Shown: in pieces, positions 54,406-64,000 of the stretch
Layout: each line of letters opens with the position of its first letter
How positions within the stretch are numbered: the first letter of the stretch is position 1
Assembly (NCBI RefSeq): GCF_036346595.1
Contig: NZ_CP107834.1
Span: forward strand, 3,038,001 to 3,102,000
Origin: Streptomyces sp. NBC_00525
GTDB taxonomy: Bacteria; Actinomycetota; Actinomycetes; Streptomycetales; Streptomycetaceae
Reading direction: 5' to 3'
DNA: 64,000 nt
Position numbers and translations under genes: made by a program
Notes under the pieces: model-generated
What the model saw: only the letters and a program-made list of their open reading frames with translations
The model's database searches: none
What the model was told of the DNA's origin: nothing

Positions 54406-54494
54406 CCGGGCGGCGCCGGCCGGTGCCGCGTACGAGCTACCGCAAGCGCGCGGCAGACGCGGACCTCCGGCATGAGCAGGCGACCAACGGGCTC

Positions 54495-54527
54495 AGGCGT
54501 CCGGCCCTGCGGCAGGGCCGGACGCCT
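54495..54527. terminator. Terminator of thiC
   Basis: A perfect 15-bp stem (54495-54509 with 54513-54527) and a 3-nt loop lie 16 bp beyond the thiC stop. Confidence 0.9.
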
Positions 54528-54543
54528 CGGTCGCGTACGCGCG

Positions 54544-56468
<1,925 letters not shown>

Positions 56469-56548
56469 GTGTGCAAAGGTGCCACCACGCTAGCCTCCGG
56501 ACGGGCGGGCTGAACAGAGGGCCCCTTCCTCCTTGCGATGATCGGCCG

Positions 56549-57880
56549 GTGACGCCCCCTCCTCACGACTCAGAACCGCAGGGCCACCAGCACGGCCACA
56601 CGCACAGCCACGGCCCCGCCGCACCCGTCTCCGCCCGTCTGCGCAAGGTGATCGCCGCGGTGCTGATCCCCTTCGCGGCCGCCGTGCTCGTCGGTCTCGT
56701 GGCGCTGTGGCCGGGCAGCGCGCCGGCGCACGAACGGACCGGGGTCGGCTTCGACCGGCAGACCCAGCAGGGGAAGGTGGTGAGTGTCGTCAGGATCGAC
56801 TGCCAGGACGTCAACGCCTCCCAGCTGCCCGTCGACGCCGGAACCACCCCTCCGGGGGAACGGCCGGCGACCGGCCGCGGTCTCTGCGGGAAGGCCACCG
56901 TCGAGGTCACCAGCGGTCCGGACGAGGGACGCCGGTTCGCCGAGGTGGTGCAGCCGGACGCGCCCCGGCAACTGCGCGCGGGGCAGGGGGTGGTGGTGGC
57001 GTACGCCCCCGACGCGCCCCATGACCTCCAGTACTCCGTGACGGATGTGAACCGGAAGTTCCCGCTGGTTCTGCTGGCCGGCATCTTCGCCGTCGCGGTG
57101 GTGCTCGTGGGCAGGATGCGCGGGGTCATGGCCCTGGTGGCGCTCGCCCTGTCGTTCGCCGTGCTGACGTTCTTCATCCTGCCGGCCATACTGCAGGGCT
57201 CGAACCCGCTGCTGGTGGCGGTCGTCGGAGCAGGCGCGATCATGCTGATCGCGCTCTACATCTGCCACGGGCCGACCGCCCGCACCTCCGTCGCCGTCAT
57301 CGGCACCCTGGTGTCACTGATGCTGATCGGGCTGCTCGGCTCGCTCTTCGTCGGCTGGGCGAGTCTGAGCGGGAACACCGACGACAACACCGGTCTCATC
57401 CACGGCCTGTATCCGCACATCGACATGAGCGGCCTGCTGCTGGCCGGTGTCATCATCGGCTCGCTGGGCGTACTCGACGACGTCACGGTCACCCAGACCT
57501 CGGCGGTCTGGGAACTGCGACAGGCGAACCCCACCATGAGTACGCGGCAGCTCTACCGGGCAGGGATCAGGATCGGACGCGATCACATCGCCTCCGTGGT
57601 CAACACCCTGGTGCTCGCGTATGCGGGCGCGGCGCTGCCTCTCCTTCTCCTGTTCACGGTCGCGCAGAGCAGCATGGGAACAGTCGCCAACAGCGAGCTG
57701 GTGGCGGAGGAGATCGTGCGCACGCTCGTCGGGTCGATCGGGCTGGTCGCCTCCGTGCCGGTGACGACCGCGCTCGCGGCGGTGGTCGTCTCCGCGGACC
57801 GCACGGGGATCGGCGCGGAAGCCATGGCTTCGGCACCCGTACGGGCCGGCCGGGGCCGGCGGCGGCGGGCGAGGTCCTGA
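56549..57880 (+). CDS. YibE/F family membrane protein
   Basis: A 443-aa protein from GTG 56549. The N-terminus is His-rich (GHQHGHTHSHGP), then a first helix, an extracellular domain (about 75-180) and a bundle of about seven helices typical of YibE/F (VALALSFAVLTFFILPAILQGSNPLLVAVVGA, GVLDDVTVTQTSAVWELRQANP, VASVPVTTALAAVV). Function unknown; the His-rich tail suggests metal binding. No ribosome site is seen. Confidence 0.9.
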   Translation: MTPPPHDSEPQGHQHGHTHSHGPAAPVSARLRKVIAAVLIPFAAAVLVGLVALWPGSAPAHERTGVGFDRQTQQGKVVSVVRIDCQDVNASQLPVDAGTTPPGERPATGRGLCGKATVEVTSGPDEGRRFAEVVQPDAPRQLRAGQGVVVAYAPDAPHDLQYSVTDVNRKFPLVLLAGIFAVAVVLVGRMRGVMALVALALSFAVLTFFILPAILQGSNPLLVAVVGAGAIMLIALYICHGPTARTSVAVIGTLVSLMLIGLLGSLFVGWASLSGNTDDNTGLIHGLYPHIDMSGLLLAGVIIGSLGVLDDVTVTQTSAVWELRQANPTMSTRQLYRAGIRIGRDHIASVVNTLVLAYAGAALPLLLLFTVAQSSMGTVANSELVAEEIVRTLVGSIGLVASVPVTTALAAVVVSADRTGIGAEAMASAPVRAGRGRRRRARS

Positions 57881-57959
57881 CCGAACGACGGAGGGTGATT
57901 CACCCGATCGGCAGATGTCCTTTTCGAGTGGCATGAATGCCCGTGGGCGGGCTCCCCTC

Positions 57960-58367
57960 TCAGCCGGCGTTCTGCTCTTCGGTCAGGATGCGACCCAGCG
58001 CCTCCTCCAGGTTGCCGTCGAAATCACCCAGCGTGCACTCCTGTCCGAGCGGCACGAGCTTGTCCGTACGGTCGAGGAAGGCGACCAGCGGTGCCGTGCC
58101 CGCCCGGAAGAGCGCACGGTCGGCGCCTACCTGCAACCGAATGTGGACATCGGACAGGCCCTCGGGCTCGGTCGGCGCGATGTGCACATCGCCGTCACCG
58201 CTGGGGCTGTTGAGGCCGTCGAGCAGCAGCTCGCGGCCGAAGGCCCAGGTGACGGGGGCGTCGCCGGGCAGATGGAAGGTCATCCGGATCGCGTACGGAT
58301 CGCACACTTCGTACCGGAGCTCCACCGGGATACGGAATGAGAGCTCCTCGGAGACGAGGAAGCTCAT
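57960..58367 (-). CDS. ssgA: Sporulation-specific cell division activator SsgA
   Basis: A 135-aa SALP-family protein. It begins MSFLVSEELSFRIPVELRYEV and has the SALP core FHLPGDAPVTWAFGRELLLDGL and DRTDKLVPLGQECTLGDFDGNLEEALGRIL. SsgA promotes sporulation-specific septation by helping SsgB/FtsZ localise. ATG 58367 has GAGG upstream; a GTG-free extension to 58397 lacks a site. The next gene upstream is its activator ssgR, the arrangement known in S. coelicolor. Confidence 0.96.
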   Translation of the reverse strand: MSFLVSEELSFRIPVELRYEVCDPYAIRMTFHLPGDAPVTWAFGRELLLDGLNSPSGDGDVHIAPTEPEGLSDVHIRLQVGADRALFRAGTAPLVAFLDRTDKLVPLGQECTLGDFDGNLEEALGRILTEEQNAG

Positions 58368-58480
58368 CATGACCTCAGCTTGAACCGACTCACGCATCGT
58401 TCAACCCCGCAGTAGATGAATCTGGCCAGGAATGATCCCCCATGGCCCTATTGACGCCATCGTGGTGCACGCGATAGCAG

Positions 58481-58495
58481 ATCACAAGGAGTGAT
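58481..58495. other. Small inverted repeat between ssgR and ssgA
   Basis: ATCAC (58481-58485) and GTGAT (58491-58495) flank AAGGA in the 131-bp gap upstream of ssgA. It may be part of an SsgR binding site or a weak terminator; this is not established. Confidence 0.35.
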
Positions 58496-58498
58496 TTT

Positions 58499-59269
58499 TC
58501 AGATACTGATAGAGAACACGAACGAACGCAAGAGGCTGGCCACTTCACCGCGTAGCCGTTCGACTGCGGGGAGCAACCGTTCTTCCTCGTGCAGGGGTAC
58601 GGAAATGGCCATCGCGGCAGCGGTGAATCCGGCCGTGATGGGGATGGCGGCACAGACCGTGCCGAGCGCGTACTCCTGCCGTTCGATGACCGGCTCCGTA
58701 CGCTCCAGCGAGCGCAGCCGCGCCAGGAACGCCGCACGATCGCGGACGGAATACCTGGTCAGGGGGCGGACCGGGTGCCGGTCCAGGTGATCTTCACGGG
58801 CCTTCTCGTCGATCCGGCTCAGCAGGCACTGCCCGATCGCGTGTGCGTGCCCGGTCTCGCGGAAGGCCGCCCATTCGTCGACCGCCGGGCGCTCCGGGCT
58901 GTCGGCGACGGCGAGGAGTTCGATCTCGCCCTCGCGGTAGATGGCGCAGTACACGGGGGCCTCGACGATGTCCCGCCAGCGGTGCAGGGACCGGGACAAG
59001 GTGCTGCGGCGGTTCTGCAGGGCGCCGTCACCCATCAGCCGTTCGGCGGCGGCGCCGAAGAGGAAGACGCCGTTCTCCCGGCGCAGATAGCCCTCATAGG
59101 TCAGGGTGCGCAGCAGGTGGTAGGCGGTGGGGAGGGGAAGTCCCGCTTCCCTCGCGAGCTGTTTGGCCGGGGCCCCGTCGCGATGGGTACCCACAGCCTC
59201 CAGCAGCCTCAGCGCCCGCTGCACCGACCCGATGAGCGTCGGAACAGCCGTACTCGATGCCGTGGTCAA
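58499..59269 (-). CDS. ssgR: IclR-family activator of ssgA (SsgR)
   Basis: A 256-aa IclR regulator. The N-terminal helix-turn-helix is SVQRALRLLEAVGTHRDGAPAKQLAREAGLPLPTAYHLLRTL and the C-terminal effector domain carries RYSVRDRAAFLARL and EYALGTVCAAIPI. SsgR is known to activate ssgA directly in S. coelicolor. The chosen start is TTG 59269 with GGGGGTGA nearby; a GTG at residue 16 is a shorter option. Confidence 0.92.
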   Translation of the reverse strand: MTTASSTAVPTLIGSVQRALRLLEAVGTHRDGAPAKQLAREAGLPLPTAYHLLRTLTYEGYLRRENGVFLFGAAAERLMGDGALQNRRSTLSRSLHRWRDIVEAPVYCAIYREGEIELLAVADSPERPAVDEWAAFRETGHAHAIGQCLLSRIDEKAREDHLDRHPVRPLTRYSVRDRAAFLARLRSLERTEPVIERQEYALGTVCAAIPITAGFTAAAMAISVPLHEEERLLPAVERLRGEVASLLRSFVFSISI

Positions 59270-59501
59270 CGGTCACCCCCAGGCGTGGTGACGGGCGGTC
59301 AGCCCGCCCGTGGGGGCCGCCCCCACAGGTCTGCCGCGGAACCGGAGGCCGGATTCCGTACAAACCACTGGTCGGGGTGGTGACTTACGGCGCTTTCCCA
59401 GGCGGCGGCAGCGGACTGTCACTGTAACGGCAGCCTTCTGCCCGAGTGCCGATTCGCCTTTCCCTTAGCTCACCTGGGCTAATCCCCCGTCGGGCGTGCG
59501 G

Positions 59502-59717
59502 TCACCACCCGTTGCGCGAGGACGACGACATGAACTTCCGTACGACGAAGACGAGCCCGCCGACCAGGATCACGAAGACCAGGATCTTGAACAGCAGACC
59601 GACCACGAACGCGAGCAGGCTGGCGATCAGACCGCCGAACACGACGATCGCGATCACGGGCACCGCGATCCACTTCACCCACCAGGGCATCCCAGCGAAT
59701 ATCTCCCGCACGGCCAT
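59502..59717 (-). CDS. DUF5326 family small membrane protein
   Basis: A 71-aa protein with two tightly spaced hydrophobic stretches (WWVKWIAVPVIAIVVFGGLIASLLAFVVGLL and KILVFVILVGGLVFVVRKF) and a Ser/Arg C-terminal tail. It matches the Streptomyces DUF5326 family by memory. GAGG lies before the ATG. Function unknown. Confidence 0.85.
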   Translation of the reverse strand: MAVREIFAGMPWWVKWIAVPVIAIVVFGGLIASLLAFVVGLLFKILVFVILVGGLVFVVRKFMSSSSRNGW

Positions 59718-59847
59718 CGTCCTTACCTCGTCTCTGTGAGTTCCTGCTTCGATGCTAGAGGCGAAAGGGCGGCCACCGGGTCCTGGGAAGCCCTTGTACT
59801 CCCCTGATCGATCCCCTAGGGAACCCGGAGAAGCGCCGGCCGCCGGC

Positions 59848-60165
59848 TCATCCCTCGGGCGGCGAGAAGACCACCATCACCCGCAGGTCCTCGGTGATGT
59901 GGTGGAACTTGTGGGCCGTGCCCGCGGGCACGTACACCACACTCCCTCTTCCCACCTGTGTCGTTTCCATGCCGACGGTGATCGAAGCGCGACCGCTGAC
60001 CACGAAGTACACCTCGTCCTGGCCGTGCGGCTGCTGCGGATCAATCTGTCCCGCGTCCAGGGCGTACAGGCCGACCGACATGTTCCGTTCGCGAAGGAAC
60101 TGCAGGTACGCCCCGTCGTTGGCGGCCCGTTCCGCCTCCAGTTCGTCCAGCCTGAACGCCTTCAT
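59848..60165 (-). CDS. Cupin domain protein
   Basis: A 105-aa single-domain cupin. Motif 1 is PHGQDEVYFVVSGRASI with metal-ligand-like His and Glu, motif 2 is GTAHKFHH. It has no signal peptide. The ligand is unknown; it lies divergently from the holin-family gene. Confidence 0.87.
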   Translation of the reverse strand: MKAFRLDELEAERAANDGAYLQFLRERNMSVGLYALDAGQIDPQQPHGQDEVYFVVSGRASITVGMETTQVGRGSVVYVPAGTAHKFHHITEDLRVMVVFSPPEG

Positions 60166-60233
60166 GGCCCGTCCGCCCCTTGCCTCTGCTCAGCCGGTGT
60201 CCGCCACCGATCATGTCTGCCACGATCAGACAC

Positions 60234-60611
60234 ATGAAGAATTTCGTAGTCAAGACGATCGCCAACGCGGGTGCGCTGGCCGTGGCCATCTGGCTGCTCC
60301 AGGACATCACGCTGACCGGCGGCAGCACCGGCCGCAAGGCCCTGACCCTGATCCTCGTCGCGCTGGTCTTCGGCCTGGTCAACTTCGTGGTCAAGCCGAT
60401 TGTGAAGCTGCTCACCCTGCCCCTCTTCATCCTCACGCTGGGCCTGATCACCCTCGTGGTGAACGCGCTGATGCTCCTGCTCACCTCGTGGCTGGCGGGC
60501 GTACTGGACCTGAGCTTCCACGTCCACGGCTTCTGGACCGCCGTTCTCGGCGGCCTGATCGTCTCGATCGTGTCCTGGGCGCTGAACGTCGTCCTTCCGG
60601 ACGAGGACTGA
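60234..60611 (+). CDS. Phage holin family 4 (PF04020-type) membrane protein
   Basis: A 125-aa protein with four hydrophobic helices (TIANAGALAVAIWLL, ALTLILVALVFGLVNFVV, LFILTLGLITLVVNALMLLLTSWLAGV, WTAVLGGLIVSIVSWALNVVL). This family is widespread in bacterial chromosomes and is not evidence of a prophage. The ATG at 60234 is chosen because homologues begin MKNFVVK; the longer frame from 60180 overlaps the cupin promoter. Confidence 0.87.
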   Translation: MKNFVVKTIANAGALAVAIWLLQDITLTGGSTGRKALTLILVALVFGLVNFVVKPIVKLLTLPLFILTLGLITLVVNALMLLLTSWLAGVLDLSFHVHGFWTAVLGGLIVSIVSWALNVVLPDED

Positions 60612-60697
60612 GCCGCCCGGCGGGGCACGCCCCGCGTCCAACCGAAACAGTGCGGCCGGGACCGAGGACCGGCCGGGGAGAGAAACGAGGACGACAC

Positions 60698-61828
60698 ATG
60701 AGCACCATGGGCGACGGAACCCGTGCGGTACGCGCGGGCCTGCCGGAACCGCAGCAGTACGAACCCACCCTCCCCGGACCGGTCTTCGCCGCGCACTACC
60801 ACCTGTCCGGCGAGCCGACCGGCCCCTATACCTACGGCCGGGAGACCAACCCGACCTGGACTCATCTGGAACGGGCCATCGGGGAGCTCGAAGCACCGGG
60901 GGAGAGCGTGGAGACCACCGTCTTCGCCTCCGGAATGGCGGCGATCTCGGCCGTCCTGCTCTCCCGGGCGCGCAGCGGCGACACCGTCGTCCTCCCCGAC
61001 GACGGCTACCAGGCACTTCCTCTGCTGCGGGCCCAGCTGGAGGCGTACGGAGTCGAGGTGCGAACCGCGCCGACCGGCGGCGACGCACAGCTGGCCGTGC
61101 TGGAGGGCGCCAAGCTCCTCTGGATCGAGACGCCTTCGAACCCGGGGCTCGACGTCTGCGACGTACGGCGGCTGGTGGAGGCGGCACACGCCGGCGGCAC
61201 GCTCGTCGCCGTCGACAACACCCTCGCCACCCCGCTCGGCCAGCGTCCGCTCGAACTGGGCGCCGACTTCTCGGTGGCCAGTGACACCAAGGGCATGACG
61301 GGCCACGGCGACCTGCTGCTCGGCCACGTCACCTGCCGCGATCCGGAACTCGCGGCGGGCGTACGGCACTGGCGCAAGATCGTCGGCGCCATCCCCGGCC
61401 CGATGGAAGCCTGGCTGGCGCACCGGGCGCTGGCCACCCTGGAACTCCGGATCGAACGGCAGTGCGCCAACGCCCTCGCACTCGCCGAGGCGCTCACCGG
61501 ACACCAGGCCGTTTCCGGGCTGCGCTACCCCGGCCTCCCCACCGACCCCTCGCATCCGAACGCGGTGCGGCAGATGCGGCGCTTCGGCTCGGTGGTGTCG
61601 TTCGTACTGGCCGACCGGGAAACCGCGGAGCGCTTCCTGGCGGCCCTGCGGCTGGTCGATGACGCCACGAGCTTCGGCGGGGTGCGCTCCACCGCCGAGC
61701 GGCGGGGCCGCTGGGGCGGCGACGCCGTGCCGGAAGGGTTCATCCGCTTCTCCGTCGGCGCCGAGAACACGGACGACCTGCTGGCCGATGTCGCACAGGC
61801 GCTGACCGCGGCCACCGGCGGAAACTGA
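60698..61828 (+). CDS. Cystathionine gamma-lyase/synthase family PLP enzyme
   Basis: A 376-aa Cys/Met metabolism enzyme. PLP binds Lys198 in ASDTKGMTGHGD; other motifs are YTYGRETNPTWTHLERAIGELE, FASGMAAISAVL and IETPSNPGLDV. It is closest to cystathionine gamma-lyase, which makes cysteine from cystathionine, but lyase and synthase cannot be separated by eye. GAGGA precedes the ATG at 60698. Confidence 0.9.
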   Translation: MSTMGDGTRAVRAGLPEPQQYEPTLPGPVFAAHYHLSGEPTGPYTYGRETNPTWTHLERAIGELEAPGESVETTVFASGMAAISAVLLSRARSGDTVVLPDDGYQALPLLRAQLEAYGVEVRTAPTGGDAQLAVLEGAKLLWIETPSNPGLDVCDVRRLVEAAHAGGTLVAVDNTLATPLGQRPLELGADFSVASDTKGMTGHGDLLLGHVTCRDPELAAGVRHWRKIVGAIPGPMEAWLAHRALATLELRIERQCANALALAEALTGHQAVSGLRYPGLPTDPSHPNAVRQMRRFGSVVSFVLADRETAERFLAALRLVDDATSFGGVRSTAERRGRWGGDAVPEGFIRFSVGAENTDDLLADVAQALTAATGGN

Positions 61829-61857
61829 CGTCACGGCCCTGGTCCGCAGCACGGTAT

Positions 61858-61896
61858 GGGCGGTCCGAGCCTCCCCCCTCGTGGCTCGGACCGCCC
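61858..61896 (+). terminator. Terminator after the PLP enzyme gene
   Basis: A perfect 14-bp stem, GGGCGGTCCGAGCC with GGCTCGGACCGCCC, begins 30 bp after the stop codon. Confidence 0.9.
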
Positions 61897-62054
61897 CCGG
61901 CTCTTCGCGTTCGCCCTCGGAAGAACCGCCTCGACAAGGCTAGTTGACTCTGCGTCAGTGTCCAATCACAGTAGCGGCAGCGACCTATCGACATATTTAT
62001 CGTTGACCGGGGCGCATCGGATGCGTCACACGGGAGGGCGAGGAGGGACGGCAC

Positions 62055-62951
62055 GTGGATCTGGCCCTGCTGCGCACCTTCGTCACCGTGCACCGCGCCG
62101 GCTCCTTCACCCGCGCCGCCGCGCTCCTCGGCCTCTCCCAGCCCGCGGTGACCTCGCAGATACGCACGTTGGAACGCCAGCTGGGCCGGCCGCTCTTTCT
62201 TCGCCGCGCCCGCGGCGTGACGCCGACGACGATCGGCGACGAACTCGCCCACCGGGCCGCTCCCCATCTCGACGCGCTCGTCGAGATCACCGAGACCGGC
62301 CTCGACGAGGAGGCGGGCGTGCAGACCCTGCATCTGGCGGGGCCCCCGGAGTTCCTCTCGCTGCGGGTCCTGCCCGCCCTCACCCCCCTCATCACCCAGG
62401 GCCTCGCGCTGCGCGGTTCGTTCTCCGCCGACACCGACGAGACCCTGGAGGGCCTGGCCGCCGGGCACCACGACCTGGCCGTCGTGACGGCCCGGCCTCG
62501 CGGGGAACTGCTCTCCACCACCCCGCTCTGGGACGAGGAGCACGTCCTGGTCGCCGCACCCCGCTGGGCCCGCCGCCTCGGTCCGGGAACGCTGCGACGC
62601 AACGGCCCGGTGGTCCTGGAACAGCTGCCCGTGGTCGAGGTGCACGAGAGCCTGCCGCTGGTCTCCCGGTACTGGTCCGCCGTCTTCGACAGCCCGCCCG
62701 CGGCCACCGGCACCGTCATCACGCCGGACCTGCGCGCGGTCCTGGAGTGCGCGGCCGCCGGCGCCGGGCTCGCCGTCCTGCCGCGCTATCTGTGCGAGGG
62801 CGCATTGGAGCGCGGCGAGGTGGTGGCGCTGCTCGACCCCCCGGTCCCGCCGCTGCGCACCTACTTCCTGGCCGCGCGCACCGGCACGCTCGCCCTCCCG
62901 CGTCTCTCACGGGCCCACGAAGGGCTGCTCCGGGCCGCCGCCGACTGGTGA
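62055..62951 (+). CDS. LysR-family transcriptional regulator
   Basis: A 298-aa regulator from GTG 62055. The helix-turn-helix is FVTVHRAGSFTRAAALLGLSQPAVTSQIRTLERQLGRPLFLR, followed by a periplasmic-binding-type effector domain. GGAGGG lies upstream. The promoter region (61940-62020) is unusually AT-rich and contains a repeated TATCG (GACCTATCGACATATTTATCG), a possible autoregulatory site. The target genes are not evident; the preceding PLP enzyme is in the same direction but separated by a terminator. Confidence 0.92.
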   Translation: MDLALLRTFVTVHRAGSFTRAAALLGLSQPAVTSQIRTLERQLGRPLFLRRARGVTPTTIGDELAHRAAPHLDALVEITETGLDEEAGVQTLHLAGPPEFLSLRVLPALTPLITQGLALRGSFSADTDETLEGLAAGHHDLAVVTARPRGELLSTTPLWDEEHVLVAAPRWARRLGPGTLRRNGPVVLEQLPVVEVHESLPLVSRYWSAVFDSPPAATGTVITPDLRAVLECAAAGAGLAVLPRYLCEGALERGEVVALLDPPVPPLRTYFLAARTGTLALPRLSRAHEGLLRAAADW

Positions 62952-63014
62952 CATCGGGAACGCCGGACCGCACCCCGGTGTTTCAGAACGCGTCTCTTGG
63001 GCCACGCTTCTGCC

Positions 63015-63494
63015 ATGACCGAACGTCCTGTGGTCAAGCGAACCGCACGTGCCATCCTGCTCGACGGTGACGACCTCATCCTCATCAAGCGCACCAAACC
63101 TGAAGTGGACCCGTACTGGGTCACACCGGGCGGCGGGGTCGAGCCCGAGGACGCCACCGTGGTCGATGCCCTGCACCGCGAGGTGGACGAGGAACTGGGC
63201 GCGAAGATCACCGATGTGGTGCCCTGCTTCGTCGACACCGTGGAACACATCGAGGAGGGCGGGGTGAAGGGCGTCAAGGTCCAGCACTTCTTCGTCTGCC
63301 GCCTCGACTCCATGGACCTGTCCCTGCGCCACGGCCCCGAGATCGACGACCCCTGCGGGGAGTACGACATCGTCCGGGTGCCCTTCAGCCGCGTCGGCAT
63401 CGCCGCCGTGCACCTGGTGCCGCTGTCGCTGCGGCACTATCTGGACGGCAATATCGAAGGGGTACGCGCCTTGCACGCCGCCGACCTGGGCTGA
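63015..63494 (+). CDS. Nudix hydrolase
   Basis: A 159-aa protein. The Nudix box begins GGGVEPED and ends REVDEELGA; the metal-binding Glu pair is kept, but the first box Glu, six residues after the Gly, is Ala. VKVQHFFVCRLDS and a C-terminal LRHYLDGNIEGV follow. ATG 63015 is used; six further residues would start at 62997. Substrate unknown. Confidence 0.85.
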   Translation: MTERPVVKRTARAILLDGDDLILIKRTKPEVDPYWVTPGGGVEPEDATVVDALHREVDEELGAKITDVVPCFVDTVEHIEEGGVKGVKVQHFFVCRLDSMDLSLRHGPEIDDPCGEYDIVRVPFSRVGIAAVHLVPLSLRHYLDGNIEGVRALHAADLG

Positions 63495-63592
63495 CGCGGC
63501 GATCGATGCGGTGTCTCGGCGCACACGACTCGGCGTAGGGAGCTCGGCACGCATGGTCCGGCGTATGTGGCTCCGCGCGGGTCAGGGCGTCG

Positions 63593-63608
63593 TGTTTCAC
63601 GTGAAACC
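63593..63608. other. parS: Intergenic parS site
   Basis: GTTTCACGTGAAAC at 63594-63607 matches the 14-bp parS core exactly; the 16-mer differs at the last base only. It lies in a 214-bp intergenic gap, as most Streptomyces parS sites do. Confidence 0.85.
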
Positions 63609-63708
63609 GTGTGTGCCGCCCGCTGTGGCCCAATTTTCGGCTGCGCGTCTCGGCCAGTTCCGGTAAAGCGGTGGACGGGCGATCATCGCGTCGGACAGCC
63701 TGACCCGT

Positions 63709-64000
63709 ATGCCCAGCTCACTGCCCCGCCCGCTGTCCGATCTACCCATCCGGCGCCTCACTCGGGACGACTTGGTCGCCTGCGCCGATCTCAGCGAGGA
63801 CCGCGGCTGGCCTCGCGACGAGGAGCGCTGGGCGCTGCTGCTCGCCGCCGGAACGGGCTACGGAATCGACGACCCCGACAGCAAAGGGCTGATGGCGACC
63901 TGCATGGTGGTCTCGTACGGCACCGGCATGGCTGCCGTGGGCATGCTTCTGGTCGCCGGGCGCCATGCCCGGCGCGGGATCGGCCGGTACATGATGCAGA
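63709..64000 (+). CDS. GNAT-family N-acetyltransferase, 5' part only
   Basis: The gene runs off the window. The visible 97 residues start MPSSLPRPLSDLPIRRLTRDDLVACADL and contain the acetyl-CoA pyrophosphate loop GRHARRGIGRYMM (R-x-x-G-x-G type). The start ATG at 63709 has no strong ribosome site. Confidence 0.8.
   Translation, partial: MPSSLPRPLSDLPIRRLTRDDLVACADLSEDRGWPRDEERWALLLAAGTGYGIDDPDSKGLMATCMVVSYGTGMAAVGMLLVAGRHARRGIGRYMMQ

Noticed and set aside
60234..60611. Possible prophage marked by the holin-family protein
   Set aside because: The PF04020-type family is widespread in bacterial chromosomes, and no other phage genes are near. The neighbours are housekeeping genes.

Overview
The window is a high-GC actinobacterial chromosome segment that reads as Streptomyces. 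It carries the sporulation pair ssgA/ssgR, a DUF5926 SEC-C protein, a bifunctional primase/polymerase-like protein, a Rex-controlled cydA-cydB-cydCD operon and an extracytoplasmic copper cluster ending in a Tat-exported DyP peroxidase. From memory, the gene order (protease inhibitor, acyl-CoA ligase, ECF sigma, HtrA, GDPD, PepP, copper genes, pheA, serS, ABC operon, kptA, cyd, hisC, thiC, ssgA) runs like the S. coelicolor region from about SCO4010 down to the SCO392x genes, which lies within roughly 100-150 kb of oriC. Two sequence signals support an origin-proximal position: clusters of DnaA boxes, and two exact copies of the 14-mer parS core (plus one degenerate copy).

Layout. 1-2.2 kb: the tail of an unknown gene, a small basic protein, tRNA-Arg(ACG), tRNA-Ser(GCT) and an IS5-family (IS427-like) insertion flanked by CTAG. 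2.2-16 kb: secreted subtilisin-inhibitor-like protein, a 1,604-aa PAS/pseudo-kinase/receiver protein, fatty acyl-CoA ligase under a perfect palindromic operator, SigE-family ECF sigma, an odd tRNA-Trp(CCA)-like gene, Nudix, tRNA-Ser(TGA), HtrA protease, glycerophosphodiesterase, an RsbW-like kinase and DUF5926. 16-21.5 kb: primase/polymerase-like protein, GAF/SpoIIE-type phosphatase, aminopeptidase P, and a second RsbW-like kinase. 21.8-28 kb: copper operon (membrane protein, YcnI, Sco, ECuC, CopCD, DtpA). 28-32.5 kb: pheA, a DnaA-box cluster, serS-HAD, and a phage-antirepressor-like regulator. 32.8-36.5 kb: two ABC ATPase/permease pairs. 36.6-41.4 kb: hydrolase-SDR fusion, more DnaA boxes, kptA, an LLM oxidoreductase, and a second HAD phosphatase. 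41.4-52.2 kb: sensor kinase, cydCD, cydB, cydA, hisC and a LacI-type regulator. 52.3-64 kb: metallophosphoesterase, membrane protein, riboswitch-controlled thiC, YibE/F, ssgA-ssgR, small membrane and cupin proteins, cystathionine gamma-synthase/lyase family enzyme, LysR, Nudix, an intergenic parS and the start of a GNAT acetyltransferase.

Functional links. The copper genes form one pathway delivering Cu to extracellular and respiratory cuproenzymes. The cyd operon is a low-oxygen oxidase module under Rex, followed by a GAF histidine kinase. Several genes (PAS protein, two RsbW-like kinases, GAF/PP2C protein, ECF sigma) belong to the expanded signalling typical of Streptomyces. No biosynthetic cluster, CRISPR array or intact prophage is visible. 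The most unusual features are the DnaA-box clusters, the parS core built into the start of cydCD, the mismatched tRNA-Trp-like gene, and a PP2C protein lacking a key metal-binding Asp.
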